The notes beneath the pieces are model-generated. The model saw only the letters and a program-made list of their open reading frames with translations. It ran no database searches and was not told the DNA's origin. A program made the translations under genes and the position numbers. Below are positions 1-6,347 of a stretch of 10,623 bases of DNA, piece after piece. The DNA comes from Gammaproteobacteria bacterium (GTDB taxonomy: Bacteria; Pseudomonadota; Gammaproteobacteria; Pseudomonadales; UBA3067): contig JAHRVS010000037.1 of assembly GCA_019090565.1 (NCBI GenBank), forward strand, positions 1-10,623, in the 5' to 3' direction. Positions within the stretch are counted from its first letter, which is position 1, and the number at the start of each line of letters is the position of its first letter.

Positions 1-1053
1 GGTATCGGTGACACTTGCTACTTTGGCCCAGAGCCAGAGTTCTTCGTCTTTGATGACGTCAAATGGAACGCCGACATTAGCGGTGCAAGCTACAGCATTA
101 ATTCCGAAGAAGCATCATGGGCCTCCTCTCACTCCTTCGAAGGCGGCAACACTGGACACCGTCCAGGCGTTAAAGGCGGCTACTTCCCCGTTCCTCCTGT
201 TGATTCCGCGCACGACCTACGTGGCGCAATGTGTGGCGCAATGGAGTCCATGGGGCTTGAAATTGAAGTGCATCACCATGAAGTAGGCACTGCCTGCCAA
301 AATGAAATCGGCGTTAGATTCAATACATTAGTGACCAAGGCTGATGAAGTTCAGATCCTTAAGTACTGCGTTCATAATGTGGCGCACGCCTACGGAAAAA
401 CAGCCACTTTCATGCCTAAGCCTCTCGTTGGTGACAACGGAAGCGGCATGCATTGCCACCAGTCTATCTCCAAAGATGGCGAAAATATCTTCGCTGGTGA
501 CGAGTACTCAGGACTTTCTAACGAAGCCCTTTACTACATTGGCGGTATCATCAAACATGCTAAAGCCATTAATGCTTTCGCCAATGCCTCCACTAACTCC
601 TACAAGCGCTTAGTGCCGGGCTTTGAAGCGCCTGTTATGCTGGCCTACTCGGCCCGTAACCGCTCTGCATCGATTCGTATTCCTTACGTTAGCAGCCCTA
701 AAGGTCGCCGTATTGAAGTGCGCTTTCCTGACCCCACTGCTAACCCATACTTGGCATTCTCTGCCATGCTGATGGCTGGCCTTGATGGCATCCAGAACAA
801 AATCCACCCTGGTGATGCAGCAGACAAAGACCTTTACGACCTACCTGCTGAAGAAGCTCTAGCGATTCCAACCGTTGCATCAAGCCTTGAAGAAGCGCTT
901 AACTGCTTAGACCTAGATCGTAGCTTCCTCACCAAAGGCGGCGTATTCACAGACGACATGATTGATGGCTTTATTGCCCTCAAGCGCGAAGAAGTGGAGC
1001 GCTTGAACGGTACGACTCACCCTGTTGAGTTCGATATGTACTACAGCCTCTAA
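1..1053 (+). CDS. glnA: Glutamine synthetase type I (partial, 5' end outside window)
   Basis: GlnA condenses glutamate and ammonia to glutamine with ATP hydrolysis. It is a cytoplasmic dodecamer and the entry point of ammonium assimilation. The reading frame is open from base 1, so about 118 N-terminal residues of the usual ~468 lie outside the window; 350 residues remain. Visible family marks are the metal-binding GPEPEFF segment right at the start, FPVPPVDS, HHHEVGTACQNE, the MPKPLVGDNGSGMHCH segment, NSYKRLVPGFEAPV, SARNRSASIRIP and RRIEVRFPDP. KDLYDLPAEE carries the tyrosine (codon 835-837) that matches the adenylylated Tyr397 of E. coli GlnA, so GlnE-type covalent control is expected. 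The C-terminus HPVEFDMYYSL is typical. The frame is intact throughout and is followed directly by a strong terminator. The promoter, probably sigma-54/NtrC dependent by family precedent, is not in the window. Confidence 0.98.
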   Translation, partial: GIGDTCYFGPEPEFFVFDDVKWNADISGASYSINSEEASWASSHSFEGGNTGHRPGVKGGYFPVPPVDSAHDLRGAMCGAMESMGLEIEVHHHEVGTACQNEIGVRFNTLVTKADEVQILKYCVHNVAHAYGKTATFMPKPLVGDNGSGMHCHQSISKDGENIFAGDEYSGLSNEALYYIGGIIKHAKAINAFANASTNSYKRLVPGFEAPVMLAYSARNRSASIRIPYVSSPKGRRIEVRFPDPTANPYLAFSAMLMAGLDGIQNKIHPGDAADKDLYDLPAEEALAIPTVASSLEEALNCLDLDRSFLTKGGVFTDDMIDGFIALKREEVERLNGTTHPVEFDMYYSL

Positions 1054-1070
1054 TTTCGGCTTATCTAATA

Positions 1071-1098
1071 AAAAGGGCCTCCTCGGAGGCCTTTTTTA
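1071..1098 (+). terminator. Rho-independent terminator of glnA
   Basis: Starting 17 bases after the glnA stop, GGCCTC (1076-1081) pairs with GAGGCC (1086-1091) around a CTCG loop. An A-run lies upstream and six T residues follow (1092-1097). The A-run can pair with the T-run, so the hairpin could also act on the opposite strand. It separates glnA transcription from the DUF4124 gene and ntrBC, which implies that ntrBC has its own promoter or depends on read-through. Confidence 0.92.
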
Positions 1099-1127
1099 TT
1101 TTCACATTTCTTTCCTATGCGCAATTC

Positions 1128-1682
1128 ATGCGCCATAATAAAAGCATGAAAATCCTTAAACATAAGATTCTACCCATAATACTCCTGCCTTTTTTGCTCA
1201 GCAGTGCGCAAGCGGCTCTATACAAAACCATCGATAAAAATGGCAGTATCACCTACAGCGACTCTCCCGCAAAAAATGCCAAAGAGCTCGACCTCCCCCC
1301 CATTCCACTTATACACATAACGCCTTCCCCCGAGCTTGATCTCTCGAAAAAAACCTCACCTAAAAACGGAGAGTCAATGGAAGTAGAGTATGCCAACCTA
1401 ATGATCACCTTCCCTCGGGATGGAGAAACAACCCGCAGCAATTCAGGGGATGTCTCTGTCGCATTGTCCATAACTCCTGTGCTCTCAAACGCTGATACCG
1501 TCATACTAAAGGTCAACGGTAAAGAAATGCGCAGAGGCCACTCCGAGTTACTCATTCTTCCTCACCTCAATCGTGGCAGCCACACTCTTCAAGCTTTTAT
1601 CCTTAACGCAGCAGACAAAACACTGATCAGCAGTAAGCCCATTACTTTCCACCTTCAGAGACATTCGAAAGTTTCAAACTGA
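1128..1682 (+). CDS. Exported DUF4124-domain protein
   Basis: A protein of 184 residues of unknown function. The N-terminus has a basic stretch followed by a hydrophobic segment (about residues 14-25) ending in SSAQA, a good Sec signal peptidase site after residue 29, so the mature protein should be periplasmic. Mature residues 30-60 (ALYKTIDKNGSITYSDSP) are the classic DUF4124 signature, a short domain found at the start of many proteobacterial exported proteins. Residues ~90-178 form an alternating beta-rich segment (LMITFPRDGE ... VILKVNGKEM ... HTLQAFILNAADK) that reads like an Ig-like or fibronectin-like fold; this is inference. ATG 1128 is given as start, but ATG 1146 (MKILKHK) gives an equally good signal peptide, and neither has a clear Shine-Dalgarno. 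A DUF4124 gene between glnA and ntrB is a familiar arrangement in Pseudomonas relatives, but I know no demonstrated role in nitrogen control. Confidence 0.88.
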   Translation: MRHNKSMKILKHKILPIILLPFLLSSAQAALYKTIDKNGSITYSDSPAKNAKELDLPPIPLIHITPSPELDLSKKTSPKNGESMEVEYANLMITFPRDGETTRSNSGDVSVALSITPVLSNADTVILKVNGKEMRRGHSELLILPHLNRGSHTLQAFILNAADKTLISSKPITFHLQRHSKVSN

Positions 1683-1894
1683 GCTGCTAGCAAGCCCATG
1701 AGAACCGCCAAATACCCTCTGCTTCAGAGTTATAAATCATTACCCGCCAAAGTCATACCTCCCGAACGATGGCCGATGACGGCACTCCCCCTCATTAAGA
1801 TGTACAATTCACCTTTAAATACCCTTGGTCACACTGTAGGCGTAATTATTGCTTAGCTATGCAACATCAATGCATTCAATAACCGTAAGACAAC
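1683..1894. other. Intergenic region upstream of ntrB
   Basis: A 212-base gap between the DUF4124 gene and ntrB. I found no small ORF with a ribosome binding site, no hairpin with a T-run, and no convincing sigma-54 element (GG-N10-GC with flanking consensus). I also found no NtrC site of the GCACC-N5-GGTGC type. The segment around 1800-1855 is AT-rich and could hold a sigma-70 promoter for ntrBC, but no -35/-10 pair with good spacing stands out. Confidence 0.5.
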
Positions 1895-2968
1895 ATGCCT
1901 GAAACCAACACCTGCCAAACAATATTGGAAAACCTTTCGACAGCAATTCTGTTGCTCGATAAGCAATTGCGCGTGTCCTATTTAAACCCCGCGTGCGAAG
2001 ACCTTTTCAAGACCAGTGAGCAGCAGCTCAGAGGCAAACCTGCCAACGAAATATTTTTACACGGTCTCCTAGCAGAGGGCGCTCTTGCAGAAACCCTCAA
2101 CACAGGACGCCCTTTTACTCGGCGTGAAGCGGAGATCAAAGTAAGCGGAAAACCCGCATTTAAAACTGATTACTCCGTCACTTTGCTCACTGAGCCATCT
2201 ATCTCACCATTGCTTTTGGTTGAATTTCGACCACTAGAACGCCTCCTGAAAATCAGCAAGGAAGAAGCGTTCACCTCCCACCAACAAACCAATAAAACCC
2301 TGATCCGGAGCATCGCTCACGAGGTCAAGAATCCACTAGGCGGGATCCGTGGGGCCGCTCAGCTGCTAGCCCGACTACTGCCCGATGACTCTCTGACCGA
2401 ATACACCGATGTTATTATTGACGAAGCTGACAGGCTGCGGCACTTGGTCGACGAACTCCTGGGCCCGCCCACCGAGCCGAAACGAGAAAAAGTGAACATC
2501 CACGAAGTCCTTGAGCGGGTCCAGCAGCTCATCCTCGTAGAAGCTGGCGAAGGGCTTCGCTTTGAAACAGATTACGACATCAGCATCCCCGAGTTAACGG
2601 CTGACAAAAACCAATTGATTCAATCGGTTCTTAATATTACCCGCAATGCATTTCAAGCCTTAACCGAAGAGCCTGACCAAATTGACCCAACCATCACGTT
2701 TCGCACTCGCATAAAAAGGCAAGCCTCCCTTGGAGGAAAACGTTTCCGCTTGGCCCTGAATATCGATATTGAAGATAATGGGCCTGGCATCGACCAAGAC
2801 CTGATTGAATCCATTTTTTTGCCGATGGTCAGTAATCGCCCCAGCGGCAATGGCTTAGGCCTGTCTATCGCACAAAACATTATTAACCAACACAACGGTT
2901 TGATCGAATGTGAAAGCGAACCTGAAGAATTGACCCGGTTCAGAATCACATTACCCCTGGAGCTTTAA
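1895..2968 (+). CDS. glnL: Nitrogen regulation sensor histidine kinase/phosphatase NtrB
   Basis: NtrB (NRII) is a cytoplasmic kinase without membrane segments. It phosphorylates NtrC under nitrogen limitation and dephosphorylates it when bound by the PII protein GlnB. The 357-residue protein has an N-terminal PAS domain (about residues 5-115; STAILLLDKQLRVSYLNPACEDLF). The dimerisation domain follows with the H-box SIAHEVKNPLGGIRGAAQLL, in which His142 is the phosphorylation site. The HATPase domain has an N-box (LIQSVLNITRNAFQAL, ~241-256), a G1 box DNGPGI (294-299) and a G2 box GNGLGLSIAQNII (318-330). The length matches the family (about 350). The Shine-Dalgarno is weak (GTAAGA before the ATG). 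It is separated from ntrC by a single base, so the two are certainly co-transcribed. Confidence 0.97.
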   Translation: MPETNTCQTILENLSTAILLLDKQLRVSYLNPACEDLFKTSEQQLRGKPANEIFLHGLLAEGALAETLNTGRPFTRREAEIKVSGKPAFKTDYSVTLLTEPSISPLLLVEFRPLERLLKISKEEAFTSHQQTNKTLIRSIAHEVKNPLGGIRGAAQLLARLLPDDSLTEYTDVIIDEADRLRHLVDELLGPPTEPKREKVNIHEVLERVQQLILVEAGEGLRFETDYDISIPELTADKNQLIQSVLNITRNAFQALTEEPDQIDPTITFRTRIKRQASLGGKRFRLALNIDIEDNGPGIDQDLIESIFLPMVSNRPSGNGLGLSIAQNIINQHNGLIECESEPEELTRFRITLPLEL

Positions 2969-2969
2969 C

Positions 2970-4397
2970 ATGAACAACAGCAGTATCTGGATTATTGATG
3001 ATGACAAATCCATTCGGTGGGTGCTGGATAAGGCGCTTTCCCAAGAGGGCCTAAAAACAACCACCTTCGAGTCTGGCAACACCATTATCAAAAAGCTCGA
3101 AAAACAACAACCCGATGTCATTATCACCGACATTCGTATGCCCGGCATAGATGGCCTAGAGCTACTTTCCAGAATACATCAGCATCACCCTGAACTACCC
3201 GTTATTGTGATGACCGCCCACTCTGATCTAGATAGCGCAGTTGCCTCGTTCCAGGGTGGCGCATTTGAGTATTTACCAAAACCTTTCGATATCGACGAAG
3301 CAATCGCCCTAGTAAGCCGCGCCATAGCCTATCGCAACGAGCAAATCTCCAAACTAGAGCAGGACTTCAGCCTGGCTGATACACCAGAAATTATTGGTGA
3401 AGCGCCGGCCATGCAAGAGGTATTTAGGGCCATTGGGCGATTAGCCCAATCCAATATCACCGTCTTAATTAACGGGCAATCCGGCACCGGCAAGGAACTC
3501 GTTGCAGCAGCACTCCATCGCCATAGCCCGCGTAGCGAACAACCATTTATTGCCCTAAATATGGCCGCCATCCCCAAGGACCTCATTGAGTCAGAGCTTT
3601 TTGGTCATGAGAGGGGGGCATTCACCGGCGCCAATGCCCAACGCACAGGACGTTTCGAACAAGCCAATGAAGGTACTCTCTTCCTTGATGAAATTGGTGA
3701 TATGCCGCTAGATACCCAGACCCGCCTACTACGCGTGCTGGCTGATGGGAACTTTTATCGCGTCGGCGGACACACTCCCGTCAATGTCAATGTCCGCATT
3801 ATCGCGGCCACTCACCAAAACTTAGAAGCCCTGGTTAAAGAGGGTCGTTTCAGGGAAGACCTGTTTCACCGCTTAAATGTGATACGCATACATATCCCTC
3901 GGCTCTGCGAGCGACGCGAAGACATTCATCGGCTAGCCAACCACTTCCTAATCAAAGCCGCAGAAGAGCTCAGCACTGACCCTAAAGTTTTGCGCGCAGA
4001 GACAGTAGAATACCTGTCCATGCTGCCTTGGGCCGGGAATGTCCGACAGCTGGAAAATGCTTGTCGCTGGGCAACAGTAATGGCCTCTGGCCGAGAAATT
4101 CATATCGACGACCTGCCTCCCGAATTGCTTCAGAATAGCGAAATAAAGGAAAGCAGCAGTAACTGGGAACAAGCCCTGCGAAACTGGGCAACGCAACAGT
4201 TGAGCATAGGGCAAGAAAAATTACTAGATAGAGCTATCCCCACCTTTGAGCGCATCATGATTGAAACGGCTCTCAAGCACACCTTGGGGCGTCGACGAGA
4301 TGCCGCAGAGCTGCTGGGCTGGGGCAGAAACACCCTCACCCGTAAAATAAAAGAACTGGAGATGGACTTTGATGAAGAAAATGAACCCAGCGCATAA
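2970..4397 (+). CDS. glnG: Nitrogen regulation response regulator NtrC (sigma-54 activator)
   Basis: NtrC is the DNA-binding enhancer protein that, when phosphorylated by NtrB, oligomerises and uses ATP to open sigma-54 promoters such as that of glnA. The 475-residue protein has three domains. The receiver (1-120) has acidic residues D10-D12, phosphoacceptor D54 in VIITDIRMPG, T82 and K104. The AAA+ domain (~140-380) has Walker A GQSGTGKE at 169-176, the sigma-54-contacting GAFTGA loop at 216-221, Walker B GTLFLDEIGD at 235-244, and an arginine-finger region (GRFREDLFHRLNVI). A Fis-type helix-turn-helix lies at ~435-463 (HTLGRRRDAAELLGWGRNTLTRKIKEL). Walker A has Gln where most NtrC proteins have Glu (GESGTGKE); the catalytic Lys and Thr positions are intact. 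A GGAG motif inside the end of ntrB serves as the ribosome binding site. Confidence 0.98.
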   Translation: MNNSSIWIIDDDKSIRWVLDKALSQEGLKTTTFESGNTIIKKLEKQQPDVIITDIRMPGIDGLELLSRIHQHHPELPVIVMTAHSDLDSAVASFQGGAFEYLPKPFDIDEAIALVSRAIAYRNEQISKLEQDFSLADTPEIIGEAPAMQEVFRAIGRLAQSNITVLINGQSGTGKELVAAALHRHSPRSEQPFIALNMAAIPKDLIESELFGHERGAFTGANAQRTGRFEQANEGTLFLDEIGDMPLDTQTRLLRVLADGNFYRVGGHTPVNVNVRIIAATHQNLEALVKEGRFREDLFHRLNVIRIHIPRLCERREDIHRLANHFLIKAAEELSTDPKVLRAETVEYLSMLPWAGNVRQLENACRWATVMASGREIHIDDLPPELLQNSEIKESSSNWEQALRNWATQQLSIGQEKLLDRAIPTFERIMIETALKHTLGRRRDAAELLGWGRNTLTRKIKELEMDFDEENEPSA

Positions 4398-4421
4398 GCC
4401 TCAAACAACTAGCCTAGCCAC

Positions 4422-4886
4422 ATGCTAAATATTGCACTGTTTGAACCAGAAATCCCCCCCAACACCGGCAACCTCATACGGCTGTGTGCGAACTCAGGTT
4501 TCCAGCTGCACCTCATCGGGCACTTGGGTTTCGCATTGGATGACAAACGGCTTCGGCGAGCCGGTCTGGACTACCACGAATGGGCAGAAGTTAAAAAACA
4601 CCACGACTTTGAAAGTTTCGCACACACTTTGGAAAAGCCCAAACGAATATTTGCCTGCACAACCAAGGGGCAAACCAACTACACACAACCCAACTATCAG
4701 GCCGGCGATACGCTCCTTTTTGGCCCCGAAAGCCGCGGTCTTCCCGCTGAAGTACTGGCAAACTTTCCAGAAGAAAATAAAATCAGAATCCCGATGCGCG
4801 CCGAAAGCCGCAGCCTCAATCTTTCTAATGCCGCAGCGATCATTTCATTTGAGGCGTGGCGCCAACTGGATTTTAAGGTAGATTAA
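4422..4886 (+). CDS. trmL: tRNA (cytidine(34)/uridine(34)-2'-O)-methyltransferase TrmL
   Basis: TrmL is a SPOUT-class enzyme that uses S-adenosylmethionine to methylate the ribose of the wobble base in tRNA-Leu isoacceptors. The 154-residue protein matches the short single-domain form (E. coli ~157). The SPOUT motifs are present: motif 1 IPPNTGNLIRLCANSG near the N-terminus, motif 2 LLFGPESRGLP, and motif 3 IRIPMRAESRSLNLSNAAAIISFEAWRQL, which forms the trefoil knot that binds the cofactor. It starts 24 bases after ntrC with no clear Shine-Dalgarno, so it may be translated from the end of the ntrBC transcript. It converges on secB. The function is housekeeping, with no evident tie to nitrogen control. 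Confidence 0.95.
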   Translation: MLNIALFEPEIPPNTGNLIRLCANSGFQLHLIGHLGFALDDKRLRRAGLDYHEWAEVKKHHDFESFAHTLEKPKRIFACTTKGQTNYTQPNYQAGDTLLFGPESRGLPAEVLANFPEENKIRIPMRAESRSLNLSNAAAIISFEAWRQLDFKVD

Positions 4887-4906
4887 AAGACAGAACGGAA
4901 TACGTA

Positions 4907-4945
4907 CAAAGCCCCATCAAGGTTTTGCTTTAGCTGGGGGCTTTG
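4907..4945. terminator. Inverted repeat between convergent trmL and secB, probable bidirectional terminator
   Basis: CAAAGCCCC (4907-4915) pairs perfectly with GGGGCTTTG (4937-4945) around a 21-base loop. It lies 20 bases after the trmL stop and a few bases past the secB stop read from the other side. No long T-run follows on either strand, so classical Rho-independent action is uncertain. The position between two converging genes makes a terminator or mRNA 3'-end stabiliser the likeliest role. Confidence 0.6.
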
Positions 4946-4953
4946 CAGGTTTG

Positions 4954-5445
4954 CTAGTGCGTCGTTGAATCAACCGCTTCTTTCTGAGCCTCATCTGCTC
5001 GACGCTTCACCGCTTCGGCGAACAACGCATCGAAATTCACTGGTGCCAATAACAACTGAGGAAAGCTGCCACGGTTCACTACATCTGAAACCGTTTCGCG
5101 CGCATAGGGAAATAAAACCGTTGGACAATAGCTACCCAGCAATGATTGCAGCTGACTAGGGGGAAACCCCTCTGCCAAAAACAAGCCTGCCTGCTGAACT
5201 TCAACGAGGAATGCCACCTTATCCTGGTTTTTTACCGTTATTGTGATATGAAGTGTCACTTCCACTGTCTTGTCGTCCACCTGACGATTTTCCGTATTCA
5301 AGTCCAGCTTGATCTCAGGCTTCCACTCATCCCGAAAACATTGAGGCGCACCCGGGGATTCAAACGAAAGATCTTTAACATAAATTCTTTGCAGAGCAAA
5401 TTTACCCGTGCTTGGGGTAACGGCTGGATCTTGCTGTTCAGACAT
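4954..5445 (-). CDS. secB: Protein-export chaperone SecB
   Basis: SecB is a cytoplasmic homotetrameric chaperone that keeps precursor proteins unfolded and hands them to SecA. The 163-residue protein shows the family pattern throughout: FALQRIYVKDLSFESPGAPQCF near the N-terminus, WKPEIKLDLNTENRQVDDKTVEVTLHITITVK, the KVAFLVEVQQAGLF strand, and YCPTVLFPYARETVSDVVNRGSFPQLLLAPVNFDALFAEA near the C-terminus. The length fits the family (about 150-165). An AAAGGA ribosome binding site precedes the ATG. It is the last gene of the yibN-grxC-secB operon, with 48 bases between it and grxC. In E. coli secB is followed by gpsA; here it faces trmL instead. Confidence 0.98.
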   Translation of the reverse strand: MSEQQDPAVTPSTGKFALQRIYVKDLSFESPGAPQCFRDEWKPEIKLDLNTENRQVDDKTVEVTLHITITVKNQDKVAFLVEVQQAGLFLAEGFPPSQLQSLLGSYCPTVLFPYARETVSDVVNRGSFPQLLLAPVNFDALFAEAVKRRADEAQKEAVDSTTH

Positions 5446-5493
5446 ATCTATTCCTTTAGTGGAGGTTCAAGCCAAGTGAGTGAATTGTAGGGA

Positions 5494-5757
5494 CTATTTA
5501 CTAATATACAATAGCAAATCTAGTTTGCCCGACTGGTCCAGTTGATATAAATCATCACAGCCACCGATATGCTGCTTGCCAATCCAGATTTGAGGAACGG
5601 TGCGTTGGCCACTTTTACGCATCATTTTTTCACGTAGACCATGGTCCTCATCAACACAAAGCTCGGTGATGTTAGCCTGTTTAGATTCCAGCAAACGTCG
5701 CGCTCGAAAGCAAAAACCACAATAATCACTGCTATATATTATTACTTCTGGTGTCAC
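5494..5757 (-). CDS. grxC: Glutaredoxin 3 (CGFC active site)
   Basis: A small cytoplasmic thiol-disulfide oxidoreductase that uses glutathione to reduce protein disulfides. The 87-residue protein fits the GrxC family (E. coli 83). The fold marks are VIIYSSDYCGFC (active site, Cys13 and Cys16), the cis-proline loop TVPQIWIG, and the glutathione-binding GGCDDLYQLDQSGKLD. The active site is CGFC rather than the CPYC usual for Grx3; both cysteines are kept, so dithiol chemistry remains possible, but the Pro and Tyr are replaced. The start codon is GTG at 5755-5757, preceded at suitable spacing by a TAGG Shine-Dalgarno. There are 12 bases between the yibN stop and this start, so the genes are co-transcribed and probably translationally coupled. 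Confidence 0.95.
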   Translation of the reverse strand: MTPEVIIYSSDYCGFCFRARRLLESKQANITELCVDEDHGLREKMMRKSGQRTVPQIWIGKQHIGGCDDLYQLDQSGKLDLLLYISK

Positions 5758-5769
5758 AATATACCTACA

Positions 5770-6183
5770 CTAGTTTGCTAAGGGTAAACGCTGCTCTTCC
5801 CATGCAGTAATACCGCCGGTTAATCGATACAGATTTTCCCAGCCCTGCTTACGCAAAAGTTGCCCCGACGCGCCAGTGGTATGGCCTTGGGCACAAACCA
5901 GAATAATAGGCTGTTCTTTGTACTTGTCCAGCTCAACAAAACGCTCCGCCAGCAAATTGTGGGGGATATTAATAGAATCCGTAATATGCCCTTTATTGAA
6001 CTCTTTCGTTGGACGAACATCTAGCACAATAGCATTTTCGTGATTAATGAGATTGACGGCCTCTTGGCAGTGAACGCCTTTTCCACCGCGAGACATTTCA
6101 TACCGGATAAATACACTTAATAGCACAAAGAATGCGGAACATAGCATCCAGTGGTTATCAACAAACTCAAGTAGCTGGTCCAT
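5770..6183 (-). CDS. yibN: Membrane-anchored rhodanese-like protein YibN
   Basis: A 137-residue protein with one N-terminal hydrophobic segment (about residues 11-27, MLCSAFFVLLSVFIRYE), probably a membrane anchor, followed by a rhodanese domain (about 35-135). Recognisable rhodanese elements are AIVLDVRPTKEFNKGHITDSINIPH, the active-site loop beginning at Cys97 (LVCAQGHTTGAS), and the closing YRLTGGITAWEEQRLPL. The conserved cysteine suggests persulfide or sulfur handling, though the physiological substrate of YibN is not settled. It is the first gene of the yibN-grxC-secB operon, an arrangement also found in E. coli. AGGA lies about nine bases before the ATG as ribosome binding site. The placement beside a glutaredoxin fits a thiol-redox theme; that link is inference. 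Confidence 0.92.
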   Translation of the reverse strand: MDQLLEFVDNHWMLCSAFFVLLSVFIRYEMSRGGKGVHCQEAVNLINHENAIVLDVRPTKEFNKGHITDSINIPHNLLAERFVELDKYKEQPIILVCAQGHTTGASGQLLRKQGWENLYRLTGGITAWEEQRLPLAN

Positions 6184-6259
6184 GACTGGGTCCTGTTTAA
6201 CTGAAGAGCACTATCAATGCCGTATTTTGAAAGAATTCTTAGCTGATTTGAAGTCGGCC

Positions 6260-6265
6260 ATTATA
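6260..6265 (-). promoter_or_regulatory. Probable -10 box for the yibN-grxC-secB operon
   Basis: The - strand reads a perfect TATAAT here, 77 bases before the yibN start codon, in the 164-base divergent spacer shared with gpmI. The hexamer 17 bases upstream is a poor match to TTGACA, so only the -10 element is convincing. For gpmI on the + strand, candidates such as TAAAAT (6281-6286) and TAGAAT (6309-6314) lack a good -35, so I do not call its promoter. Confidence 0.4.
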
Positions 6266-6347
6266 CACCAGCGCGCACCCTAAAATAGCAGATTCCCCAT
6301 TTTAACGTTAGAATGTACGCTTGTTAGAAGGATTGAGAGGAAAAAAG

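Noticed and set aside
8..286. Open frame of 92 codons at the window start on +
   Set aside because: It overlaps the glnA frame, which matches glutamine synthetase from base 1. The other frame has no recognisable protein pattern.
1117..1133. Direct repeat ATGCGC-AATTC-ATGCGC before the DUF4124 gene, with CATAAT just after
   Set aside because: A 6-base repeat is short enough to be chance, and CATAAT has no -35 at proper distance, so it is not called as a promoter or operator.
1683..1894. Possible sigma-54 promoter or NtrC site before ntrB (GG at ~1779, CACC...GGTCAC around 1810-1832)
   Set aside because: The spacing and half-site sequence do not fit the GG-N10-GC or GCACC-N5-GGTGC consensus.
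4432..4881. 149-codon + frame overlapping trmL
   Set aside because: It is a shifted frame of trmL. The SPOUT motifs are all in the 4422 frame.
5146..5490. 114-codon + frame opposite secB
   Set aside because: It is antisense to a clear SecB protein and has no coherent composition or ribosome binding site.
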